In this document: positions 1-7,987 of the stretch, piece after piece
How the letters are laid out: the number at the start of each line of letters is the position of its first letter
Position numbering within the stretch: position 1 is the stretch's first letter
Assembly: GCF_000620645.1 (NCBI RefSeq)
Contig: NZ_KK211160.1
Span: forward strand, 372,001 to 436,000
Origin: Nocardioides sp. URHA0032
GTDB lineage: Bacteria > Actinomycetota > Actinomycetes > Propionibacteriales > Nocardioidaceae
Length of the DNA stretch: 64,000 nt
Reading direction: 5' to 3'
Made by a program: the position numbers and the translations under genes
Notes under the pieces: generated by a model
Databases searched by the model: none
What the model was told of the DNA's origin: nothing
What the model saw: only the letters and a program-made list of their open reading frames with translations

Positions 1-1
1 C

Positions 2-142
2 GTCGACTCCTCGGTCGAGCTGCCGGCGGAGTGGGCGAGGTTCGCCGTGCAGCCGACGGACCCGTACGCCGTGGCTCCTGCGGACATCAGCGCGCACCGC
101 GACGAGTGGCTGCGCGAGTGGAGCGACCTCACGTCCCGATGA
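2..142 (+). CDS. thiB: Thiamine-type ABC transporter substrate-binding protein (C-terminal fragment)
   Basis: Only the last 46 codons are inside the window; the gene runs off the left edge and ends with TGA at 140-142. The visible tail, rich in Trp and Asp, contains no diagnostic motif. The call rests on context: it is directly followed by a two-domain permease and an ATPase in the ThiB-ThiP-ThiQ order. The stop overlaps the permease start (ATGATG), so the two are translationally coupled. A related Fe(III)-type binding protein is the main alternative, because ThiB/ThiP share ancestry with iron importers. Confidence 0.6.
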   Translation, partial: VDSSVELPAEWARFAVQPTDPYAVAPADISAHRDEWLREWSDLTSR

Positions 143-1785
143 TGACCAGGTGGTCACGGCCACTCACCCTGGCGGGGCTGGCTGCGGTGCCGCTCGTGGT
201 GCTCGGCGTCTTCTTCGTGCTGCCGGTGCTCGGGATGCTCTCCGAGGGCTTCTGGGCCGACGGGAAGCTCGACCCGGGAGCGGTCGCGGAGGTGCTGGCC
301 CGGCCGCGGGTGCACCGGGTCGTCTGGTTCACCGTCTGGTCCGCACTCGCCGGTACGGCGTTCTCGCTGCTGCTCGGCATCCCTGCGGCCCACCTCCTGC
401 ACCGGCGCCGGTTCCCGGGGCGGCGGGCGCTCCGCGCACTGCTGCTGGTGCCGTTCGTGCTGCCGACCGTGGTCGTCGGCGTGGCGTTCCGCGAGCTGAT
501 CGGCGAGGCCGGGCCGCTGGGCTTCCTCGGCCTCGACGGCTCGGCGGGCGCGATCGTCGCCGGTCTGGTGTTCTTCAACGTCGCGGTCGTGATCCGCGCG
601 GTCGGCGCCGCGTGGGAGTCGATCGACCCGCGGCCGGCCGAGGCCGCGGCCGCGCTCGGCGCGAGCCCGGCGTACGTGTTCCGCACCGTCACGCTGCCGA
701 TGCTGCGGCCGGCGATCGTGTCGGCGGCGAGCGTGGTGTTCCTGTTCTGCGCGACCGCGTTCGGGGTGGTGCTGACCCTCGGCGGCCTGCGGTACTCCTC
801 GGTCGAGACCGAGATCTACCTCCTCACCACGAACCTCCTCGACCTCCAGGCGGCCGCGGCCCTCTCGATCGTGCAGCTGCTCGCGATCACCGGCCTGCTG
901 TTCGTCACCAGCCGGCTGCGGGCGGTGCCCGACCCGACCCTGGCGCGGTCGACGGGCCGGCCGCCGCGGGTCTCCCGCGGGGACTGGCCCGGTGTCCTGT
1001 CGACGCTGGTGGTCGTCGTGCTCGTCGGCCTGCCGATCGGCGCGCTCGTCGTCGGCTCGCTGCAGGTCGGCGACGGGTACGGGTTGGCGAACTACCGCGC
1101 GCTGACCACCGAGGGGTCGCGGAACGCGCTCCTGGTGCCGGTCACCGACGCCCTGACCACCTCGCTGCGGACCGCCGTCGACGCGACCTGGATGTCGCTG
1201 TCGCTCGGGCTGCTGGTCGCCGTCGCGGTCACCCGGCGCTCGCGCACCCGTGCCGAACGCCGCGCGCGCGGGTTGCTCGACGGCCTGTTCATGCTGCCCC
1301 TCGGGGTGTCCGCGGTGACGCTCGGCTTCGGGTTCCTGATCACGCTCGACCGGCCGCCGGTCGACTTCCGCGACTCGCTGCTGCTGGTCCCGGTCGCGCA
1401 GGCCCTGGTGGCGCTCCCCCTTGTCGTCCGCACCCTCGCGCCGGCCCTCGGTGGTGTCGACGACCGGCAGCGGCAGGCCGCGGCGTCGCTCGGGGCTGGC
1501 CCGCTGCGGACGTTCGTGACCGTCGACCTGCCGGTGATGTGGAAGCCGCTGCTCGCCGCCGCCGGCTTCGCCTTCGCGGTCTCGCTCGGCGAGTTCGGGG
1601 CGACGTCGTTCCTCGCCCGCGAGGACCACCCGACGATGCCGATCGTGATCTTCCACCTGATCGGGCACCCGGGTGCGATGAACTACGGCATGGCCCTCGC
1701 CGCCTCCGTCGTCCTCGCCGCCACCACCGCCCTGGTCATGCTGCTCGTCGAGCGGCTCCGCGTCCCGTCGGTGGGGTCGTTCTAG
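139..1785 (+). CDS. thiP: ABC transporter permease, ThiP/FbpB type (two fused permease domains)
   Basis: A 548-residue inner-membrane protein with about twelve hydrophobic segments in two homologous halves. Each half carries an EAA-type cytoplasmic loop that docks on the ATPase (EAAAALGASP near residue 167 and QAAASLGAGP near residue 445). The duplicated-permease layout is typical of thiamine and ferric-iron importers. ATG at 139 is used because it overlaps the upstream stop; ATG at 142 is equally possible. The open frame extends back to 31, but that part is Arg-rich and overlaps the binding-protein gene. The substrate (thiamine versus iron) is inferred from family likeness only; no TPP riboswitch is visible in the window. 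Confidence 0.75.
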   Translation: MMTRWSRPLTLAGLAAVPLVVLGVFFVLPVLGMLSEGFWADGKLDPGAVAEVLARPRVHRVVWFTVWSALAGTAFSLLLGIPAAHLLHRRRFPGRRALRALLLVPFVLPTVVVGVAFRELIGEAGPLGFLGLDGSAGAIVAGLVFFNVAVVIRAVGAAWESIDPRPAEAAAALGASPAYVFRTVTLPMLRPAIVSAASVVFLFCATAFGVVLTLGGLRYSSVETEIYLLTTNLLDLQAAAALSIVQLLAITGLLFVTSRLRAVPDPTLARSTGRPPRVSRGDWPGVLSTLVVVVLVGLPIGALVVGSLQVGDGYGLANYRALTTEGSRNALLVPVTDALTTSLRTAVDATWMSLSLGLLVAVAVTRRSRTRAERRARGLLDGLFMLPLGVSAVTLGFGFLITLDRPPVDFRDSLLLVPVAQALVALPLVVRTLAPALGGVDDRQRQAAASLGAGPLRTFVTVDLPVMWKPLLAAAGFAFAVSLGEFGATSFLAREDHPTMPIVIFHLIGHPGAMNYGMALAASVVLAATTALVMLLVERLRVPSVGSF

Positions 1786-2774
1786 TGCTCACCCTCGACG
1801 GCGTCACGATCGCCTACGACGGCAGGCCCGCCGTCGTCGACGCCTCGCTCGCCCTCGAGGACGGCCACGTGCTGGCGGTGCTCGGCCCGAGCGGCTCGGG
1901 GAAGTCCACGATGCTCCGGGCGATCGCCGGGCTGGAGCCGACCGCGGCCGGCCGGATCTGCTGGGACGGCGCCGACCTGGCCGCCGTACCGACCCACAAG
2001 CGCGGGTTCGCGCTGATGTTCCAGGACGGGCAGCTGTTCGGGCACCTCACCGTCGCGCGCAACGTCGGCTACGCGCTCCGGCTGCGGCGTACGCCGGGCG
2101 CGGCGAGCAGGGTGCGCGAGCTGCTCGCGCTCGTCGGTCTCTCCGGGTACGAGGACCGGCTGCCCGCCACCCTCTCCGGCGGGGAGCGGCAGCGGGTCGC
2201 GCTGGCCCGCTCGCTGGCCGTGCAGCCGCGGCTGCTGCTGCTCGACGAGCCCCTGTCCGCGCTGGATGCCGGGCTGCGCGAGCGGCTGGCCGCAGACCTG
2301 CGCGACATCCTGCGCCAGGCCGGCACCACGGCGCTCATGGTCACCCACGACCAGGAGGAGGCGTTCGCGGTGGCGGACCGGCTGGCGGTGATGCGCGACG
2401 GCCGCATCGTCCAGCAGGGCGACATCGCCCAGGTCTGGCGGGCCCCCGCGGACGCGGAGACGGCGCTGTTCCTCGGGTACGCACGCGTCCTCTCCGGTGC
2501 GCCGGCCGCGGCGCTGCTCCGGGCCGCGGAGCTGCCCGCGGCGCCCGCGGTCGCCGTACGGCGCTCGGCCCTGGTCGTGGCCGCGAGCGGACCGTTGTCG
2601 GGGACCGTCGCGTCCGGCCGGGTCACCCCCGAGCAGATCCGGCTGGTGGTCGACGTGGACGGCATCGGCGAGCTCGACGCCGTGGCGAGGCTCGACTCGC
2701 ACCCGGGCGCCGGCGACCGCGTCGCGCTCGTGGTGGACGCCTCACGGTTGGCGCCGACGCCGTACGCCGGCTGA
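1785..2774 (+). CDS. thiQ: ABC transporter ATP-binding protein, ThiQ/FbpC type
   Basis: A 329-residue ATPase powering the adjacent permease. Walker A GPSGSGKST (about residue 34), signature LSGGERQR (about 130), Walker B LLLLDEP (about 150) and the H-loop MVTHD (about 185) are intact. The C-terminal 90 residues form a small accessory domain, as in TOBE-containing importer ATPases. The GTG start at 1785 shares one base with the permease stop TAG, so this is the third gene of one operon. The longer open frame upstream is out-of-frame Arg/Pro-rich sequence inside the permease gene and is not coding. Confidence 0.8.
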   Translation: MLTLDGVTIAYDGRPAVVDASLALEDGHVLAVLGPSGSGKSTMLRAIAGLEPTAAGRICWDGADLAAVPTHKRGFALMFQDGQLFGHLTVARNVGYALRLRRTPGAASRVRELLALVGLSGYEDRLPATLSGGERQRVALARSLAVQPRLLLLDEPLSALDAGLRERLAADLRDILRQAGTTALMVTHDQEEAFAVADRLAVMRDGRIVQQGDIAQVWRAPADAETALFLGYARVLSGAPAAALLRAAELPAAPAVAVRRSALVVAASGPLSGTVASGRVTPEQIRLVVDVDGIGELDAVARLDSHPGAGDRVALVVDASRLAPTPYAG

Positions 2775-2792
2775 CTCCCTAGACTGGCGGGC

Positions 2793-3836
2793 GTGTACCG
2801 CCGCGCCTATGTCCTCCTCGTGGGGAACGCCGTCTTCATGGGCGTGGCCGCGATCGTCGTCGCGATCGTCTACGACAAGCGGCTCGTCGACCCCGACGGC
2901 AGCTTCCTCGGCCCGTCCTGGGCGCGGCTGCCCATCCTGCTCGGCGCCGCGGTGCTGATCGACCTGCTGCCGCGCGCGTTGTGGCTGTCGAGGATGAACC
3001 CCAAGCTGATGCCCGCCGTCGTCCGGGAGCGCTGGCGGACGCACTGGAACCGGGAGCGGCTCACCCTGGTGGCCCTCGGCGTCGTGTGCTTCTACGTCGT
3101 GTACGTGAGCTACCGGAACCTCAAGTCGTTCCTGCCCTCGGTCATCTCGACCAAGTACGACCGCGAGCTGCACATGCTGGACCGGGCCCTGCTCTTCGGA
3201 CACGACCCCGCCGTCCTCCTCCACCACATCTTCGGCGAGGGCTTCATGGCCTGGCCGCTGTCGTTCGTCTACCTGTGGTTCCTGCCGCTCGTCCCCATCG
3301 CGGTCACCGTCTGGCTGGTGTGGTCGCGCAACCTGTCGTTCGGCTACTGGTTCGTGACCTCGCAGTGCCTCGCGTGGACGCTCGGCACCGCGTCGTACTA
3401 CGCGCTGCCGACCCTGGGCCCCGGCCTGAAGTACGTCTGGCTCTACGAGGGCCTGCCGAACACCCCGGCCAGCCAGCTGATGGAGTCGCTGGCCAACGGC
3501 CGGCACATCGTGCTGTGGGCGGGGAGCACCGACACCGTCCAGTCTGTCGCGGGCTTCGCGAGCCTGCACGTCGCGATCACCCTGCTGGTCGCGCTGATGG
3601 TGCAGTACACCGTCCGCGCCCGCTGGCTGAAGATCGTCTTCTGGGTCAACTTCTCCTTCACCGTCGTCGCCACCCTCTACTTCGGCTGGCACTACATCGC
3701 CGACGACATCGCCGGCGTGATGATCGCGTTCGTGTCCTTCTGGGTCGGCGGGCTCGCCAGCGGCCAGAAGTTCGACCGGCAGGGCCTCTCCTCGCACCCC
3801 ACCACCACCGACTCGCGGGTGCCGGTCGAGCGCTGA
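2793..3836 (+). CDS. PAP2 superfamily membrane protein
   Basis: A 347-residue polytopic membrane protein with about seven hydrophobic segments. The PAP2 (phosphatidic acid phosphatase / inositol phosphotransferase) signature is visible late in the chain: SLHVAIT near residue 256 and GWHYIADDIAG near residue 297, giving the two catalytic His residues. Members hydrolyse or transfer phospho-head groups of lipids on the outer membrane face; the substrate cannot be read here. A -10 box TAGACT (2780-2785) lies 7 bp before the GTG start with no Shine-Dalgarno sequence, implying a leaderless transcript independent of the thi operon. Confidence 0.75.
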   Translation: MYRRAYVLLVGNAVFMGVAAIVVAIVYDKRLVDPDGSFLGPSWARLPILLGAAVLIDLLPRALWLSRMNPKLMPAVVRERWRTHWNRERLTLVALGVVCFYVVYVSYRNLKSFLPSVISTKYDRELHMLDRALLFGHDPAVLLHHIFGEGFMAWPLSFVYLWFLPLVPIAVTVWLVWSRNLSFGYWFVTSQCLAWTLGTASYYALPTLGPGLKYVWLYEGLPNTPASQLMESLANGRHIVLWAGSTDTVQSVAGFASLHVAITLLVALMVQYTVRARWLKIVFWVNFSFTVVATLYFGWHYIADDIAGVMIAFVSFWVGGLASGQKFDRQGLSSHPTTTDSRVPVER

Positions 3837-3842
3837 GGTCGG

Positions 3843-3905
3843 GGTAGTCCCTGCCCGAAATGTCGGTTTCGGCATGCCCGGAGAGCATTTTCGGCAGGGA
3901 CTACC
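3843..3905. repeat. Long imperfect inverted repeat after the PAP2 gene
   Basis: A 13-bp perfect outer stem (3843-3855 with 3893-3905) continues, after two mismatches, with five more pairs towards a loop of about 23 bp. It starts 7 bp after the PAP2 stop and probably terminates that transcript, although there is no T-run. It could also be a stand-alone palindromic repeat. Confidence 0.55.
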
Positions 3906-3982
3906 GCAGTCTTCGAAGAGTTACACGCGTGTAGTTCGTCAAGCCGACACGCCGTGCGTTCGAGAAAAAGTCGAGGAATTCG

Positions 3983-4011
3983 TTCCCTTTGTGACAAAAG
4001 TTGTCTAGCGT
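3983..4011 (+). promoter_or_regulatory. Promoter and candidate operator of the NlpC/P60 gene
   Basis: TTCCCT (3983-3988) and TAGCGT (4006-4011) are separated by 17 bp, giving a start near 4018 and a leader of about 42 nt. The spacer holds a 13-bp palindrome, GACAA-AAG-TTGTC (3993-4005), where a bound repressor would block RNA polymerase. A second palindrome, TACACGCGTGTA, lies upstream at 3922-3933. The regulator is unknown. Confidence 0.45.
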
Positions 4012-4059
4012 GCTCCGAGTGCCGCATGGGGCGGCAGTGACGACGAGGGGGATGACACG

Positions 4060-5355
4060 GTGCGTGCGAGCGGCGCGGCAGCGGCTCTGGCCCTGGTGCT
4101 CGTCACGGGCGGTGCCATCAGCGGCGCGGCGGTCGCGGACGACCACGGGACCCCCACCCGGCAGGACGTCCGCGACGCCCGCGCCGCGGTCCGTCACACC
4201 GCCGGCACCGTGGCCGGTGTCCGCGCCCGGCTGGTCGTCGCCAACCAGGCGCTTGAGCAGTCCGCGGTCGTCGCCGCTCAGGCCGCTGAGGCCTACAACG
4301 GCGCGCGCTGGAAGGCGGCCGAGGCCCGCAAGGCCGCCCGCGAGGCCCGCCAGCGGTCCCGGACCGCCGCCGCCGACGTACGCCGCCAGCAGGAGTCGTA
4401 CGGCGACGCGCTGGTGTCGTCCTACGAGATGTCGCCCACCCTCACCGCGCTCGCCGGCATCGTCAGCTCCGACGGCATCGACACCGTCGTCGAGCGCACC
4501 ACCGCGCTGCAGAACGCCGAGAGCGCGATGGACGACACCTACGACCGGTACCGCGCCTCGGCGACGCTCGCCGACGTCGCCACCAGCCAGGCGGAGGACG
4601 CCGAGGACGCGGCCGTCGCCGCGCAGCAGGAGGCCAGGGACGCCAAGGTGGCCGCGCAGGCCGCCGCCGACCAGGCCGCCGCACAGGCGTCCTCGATCGC
4701 CGCGGAGAAGACCGCGCTGATCGGCCGGCTCGCCGAGCTCCAGCACGTCAGCGTCCGGCTCGCGCAGCAGCGGCAGTCCGCCCTCGAGGAGCAGGCCGCC
4801 GCAGCCGCCGCGGCCGCCGCCCGGCACGAGCAGGAGCAGCAGGGGCAGCAGTCCGCCGGCACGCCGACTCCGACCCCCACCCCGGAGTCGACCCCCACGC
4901 CGACCCCGAACCCGACGTCGACCCCGGACCCGACGCCCACCCCGGATCCGACGCCCACCCCCACGCCCGACCCCACCCCGCCGCCACCGGCCTCGGGCGC
5001 ATCCGCGGCGATCGCGTTCGCCCGGGCCCAGATCGGCGAGCCGTACCGCTGGGGCGCCGCGGGCCCGGGCGCGTGGGACTGCTCGGGTCTCACGATGGGC
5101 GCCTGGGGCGCGGGCGGGAAGCCGCTGCCGCACTACTCGGTCGCGCAGTACGAGCAGTCCACGCCCGTGTCGGCGAGCCAGCTCCAGCCCGGGGACCTGG
5201 TCTTCTGGGGTTCGTCCAGCGACCCGTCGTCGATCTACCACGTCGCCCTCTACGTCGGCGGCGGCCGGATCATCCAGGCGCCCCGGACCGGTGAGAACGT
5301 CGAGGAGACCTCGATGTACTACTGGATCTCGCCGAACTTCTTCGCCCGCCCGTAG
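4060..5355 (+). CDS. Secreted NlpC/P60 family peptidoglycan endopeptidase
   Basis: A 431-residue exported protein. An N-terminal signal peptide (Ala/Val/Leu-rich core, residues 5-25) is followed by an Ala/Glu-rich coiled coil (about 40-255), a Pro/Thr repeat linker of TPTP and PDPT units (about 265-308) and a C-terminal C40 peptidase domain. The catalytic Cys lies in WDCSGLT (about residue 340) and the His in YHVALY (about 393). This is the RipA-like layout of actinobacterial cell-wall hydrolases that cleave stem peptides between D-Glu and the diamino acid and act in daughter-cell separation. The coiled coil is the usual autoinhibitory or partner-binding region. GTG start at 4060. Confidence 0.85.
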   Translation: MRASGAAAALALVLVTGGAISGAAVADDHGTPTRQDVRDARAAVRHTAGTVAGVRARLVVANQALEQSAVVAAQAAEAYNGARWKAAEARKAAREARQRSRTAAADVRRQQESYGDALVSSYEMSPTLTALAGIVSSDGIDTVVERTTALQNAESAMDDTYDRYRASATLADVATSQAEDAEDAAVAAQQEARDAKVAAQAAADQAAAQASSIAAEKTALIGRLAELQHVSVRLAQQRQSALEEQAAAAAAAAARHEQEQQGQQSAGTPTPTPTPESTPTPTPNPTSTPDPTPTPDPTPTPTPDPTPPPPASGASAAIAFARAQIGEPYRWGAAGPGAWDCSGLTMGAWGAGGKPLPHYSVAQYEQSTPVSASQLQPGDLVFWGSSSDPSSIYHVALYVGGGRIIQAPRTGENVEETSMYYWISPNFFARP

Positions 5356-5404
5356 CGGTCCAGATCACTGCTTGGCGAGTCGTCGGCGCGGGTAACGGAC
5401 GGAC

Positions 5405-7366
5405 ATGGCCACCGACACCGCGGCGCCGCCGACGACCGGCTACGTCCAGCCCGAGGTCGACGTACCCGCCCTGACCGCCCTGCTCGACGGCAGGTACGCC
5501 GAGGTCCGCGACCTGGTCCGGGCCAACCTCGCGACGTACGCCGACATCCTCGAACAGGCGGAGGAGCTGTCCGTCGACGACTTCCGCGAGCGGGTCCGCG
5601 AGGTCGTCGTCGAGATGGCCGCGACCGGCCAGACCGGCATGGGCTTCCCCGAGGAGTACGGCGGCGGCGGCGACATCGGCGCGTCCATCGCGGCGTTCGA
5701 GACCCTCGCGTACGGCGACCTCTCGGTCCTCGTGAAGGTCGGCGTCCAGTTCGGGCTGTTCGGCGGCGCGATCCTCCAGCTCGGCAGCAAGCACCACCAC
5801 GACGCCTACCTCGCGGACCTGGTCAGCGGGAAGGTGATGGGCTGCTTCGCGATGACCGAGACCGGCCACGGCTCCAACGTCCAGGCGCTCGGCACGGTCG
5901 CCACGTACGACGCGGACGCGCAGGAGTTCGTGATCACGACGACGACCGAGTCCGCGCGCAAGGACTACATCGGCAACGCCGCGAAGCACGCCGAGCTCGC
6001 GGTCGTCTTCGCGCAGCTCGAGGTCGGCGGCACGTCCGAGGGCGTGCACGCGTTCGTCGTCCCGATCCGCGAGGACGGCGAGCCGTGCGCCGACGTACGC
6101 ATCGAGGACGACGGCCGCAAGCTGGGCCTCAACGGCGTCGACAACGGGCGACTCTGGTTCGACGGCGTCCGCGTGCCGCGCACCGCGCTGCTCAACCGGT
6201 TCGCCGACGTGACGCCCGAGGGCCGCTACGAGAGCCCGATCGAGAACCCCCACAAGCGCTTCTTCACCATGCTCGGCACCCTGGTCCAGGGCCGGGTCTG
6301 CGTCGGCGGGGCGGGCATCAACGCGGCCAAGGTGGCGCTCGCGATCGCGACGAAGTACGCCGTCCGTCGCCGGCAGTTCGAGGCCACCTCGGACACCGAG
6401 GAGGAGCTGCTGCTCGACTACGGGCTGCACCAGCGCCGGCTGTTCCCGTTGATCGCGCGCACCTACGCGCTGCACTTCGCGCAGGAGGTCGTCTCGGGTC
6501 AGCTGCACGACGTCTTCTCCGGCATCACCGACGACGAGCACACCCGGCGCGAGCTGGAGTCCCGCGCCGCCGGCACCAAGGCGCTCGGGACCTGGCACGC
6601 GACCCGCACCATCCAGGAGTGCCGCGAGGCGTGCGGCGGTGCCGGCTACCTGGCGGTCAACCGGTTCGCCGCGCTCAAGGCCGACAGCGACATCTTCACG
6701 ACGTTCGAGGGCGACAACCACGTGCTGCTGCAGCTCGTCGCCAAGGGCCTGCTCACCGACTACGCGAGCGAGTTCGAGGACCTGGACCAGCTCGGCATGG
6801 TCCGCTTCGTCACGAACCTCGCGGTCGAGACCGTCATCGAGAAGACGTCGGTCCACAAGCTGTTCGAGCGGGTGAAGGACCTGCTCCCCGGCGGTGACGA
6901 GTGGGACCAGGAGGCCGGCCTCCTCGACCCGGAGTACCAGCTCGCGATGCTGCGGTTCCGCGAGGAGCACATGCTCGCCGGCGTCGCCCGTCGCCTCAAG
7001 CGCGGCATCGACCAGAAGATGAACCCCGGCCAGGTGTTCTCCCACGTCCAGGACCACGTGGTCGCGGCCGCGAACGCGCACGTCGAGCGCCTGGTGCTCG
7101 AGGCGTTCGTCGAGAAGGCCCGCGCCGTACCGGACGGCGACAACAAGGTCGCGCTGAACCTGCTCCGCGACCTCTTCGCGCTGTCCACGATCGAGGCCGA
7201 CCGTGCCTGGTTCATGGAGCACGGGCGGCTGACGGTGCAGCGCTCGAAGACGATCAGCCGCGAGGTGAACAACCTGTGCCGCAAGATCCGCCCGATCGCG
7301 GTCGACCTGGTCGACGCCTGGGCGGTGCCGCCGGAGATGCTCCGGTCACCCGACCTCGTGGGGTGA
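5405..7366 (+). CDS. Acyl-CoA oxidase / acyl-CoA dehydrogenase family flavoprotein
   Basis: A 653-residue protein, longer than the roughly 390 residues of ordinary acyl-CoA dehydrogenases and close to the acyl-CoA oxidase length. An N-terminal helical domain leads to the FAD/substrate segment CFAMTETGHGSN (about 155-167). The C-terminal flavin-binding domain has CGGAGYLAVNRF and the base in FEGDN (Glu near residue 434), then a 200-residue extension as in oxidases. It should oxidise fatty acyl-CoA to trans-2-enoyl-CoA; whether the electron acceptor is O2 or ETF cannot be told from sequence. Single gene, convergent with ppa, with 18 bp between their stops. Confidence 0.8.
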   Translation: MATDTAAPPTTGYVQPEVDVPALTALLDGRYAEVRDLVRANLATYADILEQAEELSVDDFRERVREVVVEMAATGQTGMGFPEEYGGGGDIGASIAAFETLAYGDLSVLVKVGVQFGLFGGAILQLGSKHHHDAYLADLVSGKVMGCFAMTETGHGSNVQALGTVATYDADAQEFVITTTTESARKDYIGNAAKHAELAVVFAQLEVGGTSEGVHAFVVPIREDGEPCADVRIEDDGRKLGLNGVDNGRLWFDGVRVPRTALLNRFADVTPEGRYESPIENPHKRFFTMLGTLVQGRVCVGGAGINAAKVALAIATKYAVRRRQFEATSDTEEELLLDYGLHQRRLFPLIARTYALHFAQEVVSGQLHDVFSGITDDEHTRRELESRAAGTKALGTWHATRTIQECREACGGAGYLAVNRFAALKADSDIFTTFEGDNHVLLQLVAKGLLTDYASEFEDLDQLGMVRFVTNLAVETVIEKTSVHKLFERVKDLLPGGDEWDQEAGLLDPEYQLAMLRFREEHMLAGVARRLKRGIDQKMNPGQVFSHVQDHVVAAANAHVERLVLEAFVEKARAVPDGDNKVALNLLRDLFALSTIEADRAWFMEHGRLTVQRSKTISREVNNLCRKIRPIAVDLVDAWAVPPEMLRSPDLVG

Positions 7367-7384
7367 CGGACCGCTGCGACCGGG

Positions 7385-7876
7385 TCAGTGGCCGTCGGTC
7401 GCGAGCCGCTTGAACGACGCCTGCACCTCGGCCTCGGCCTCGGTGCGGCCGACCCACTCGGCGCCCTCGACGGACTTGCCGGGCTCGAGGTCCTTGTAGA
7501 CCTCGAAGAAGTGCTGGATCTCGAGCCGGTCGAACTTCGAGACGTGCGAGATGTCGCGCAGGTGCTCGAGGCGCGGGTCGGTCGCCGGGACGCAGAGGAC
7601 CTTGTCGTCGCCGCCGGCCTCGTCGGTCATCCGGAACATGCCGATCGCGCGGCACCGGATCAGGCAGCCGGGGAAGGTCGGCTCCTGCAGCAGCACGAGG
7701 GCGTCGAGCGGGTCGCCGTCCAGGCCGAGGGTGTTCTCGATGTAGCCGTAGTCGGCCGGGTACTGCGTCGAGGTGAAGAGCGTCCGGTCCAGCCGGATCC
7801 GGCCGGACTCGTGGTCGACCTCGTACTTGTTGCGCTGACCCTTGGGGATCTCCACCAGCACGTCGAACTCGAGCAC
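7385..7876 (-). CDS. ppa: Inorganic pyrophosphatase (family I)
   Basis: A 163-residue cytoplasmic enzyme, the normal size for the bacterial family I enzyme. It hydrolyses pyrophosphate to phosphate and so drives nucleotide and amino-acid activation reactions. Visible motifs are EIPKGQRNKYE at the N-terminus and the metal-binding core DGDPLDALV. The start is GTG at 7876, preceded on the minus strand by GGAGG 6 nt upstream; the much longer open frame behind it lies antisense to dacB and is Arg/Gly-rich noise. The upstream neighbour dacB is divergent, with 111 bp between the two starts. Confidence 0.95.
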   Translation of the reverse strand: MLEFDVLVEIPKGQRNKYEVDHESGRIRLDRTLFTSTQYPADYGYIENTLGLDGDPLDALVLLQEPTFPGCLIRCRAIGMFRMTDEAGGDDKVLCVPATDPRLEHLRDISHVSKFDRLEIQHFFEVYKDLEPGKSVEGAEWVGRTEAEAEVQASFKRLATDGH

Positions 7877-7987
7877 GTCATCCTCCGGCAATCGTCTGCG
7901 TCGTCCATCGTCGAGGGGCCCGGGACGCGGGCCTCGTCCAGTCTCCCGCACAATGACCGCAAACAGTGAGTCGGGAAGGGGAGACGA

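Noticed and set aside
129..1668. Open frames of 187 and 504 codons antisense to thiP
   Set aside because: Ser/Thr/Arg- and Asp/Arg/Gln-rich shadows of a well-supported membrane protein gene.
3906..4059. c-di-AMP (ydaO-type) riboswitch before the NlpC/P60 gene
   Set aside because: Such switches do precede wall hydrolases in actinobacteria, but the predicted start near 4018 leaves about 42 nt, and the conserved ydaO core is not visible.
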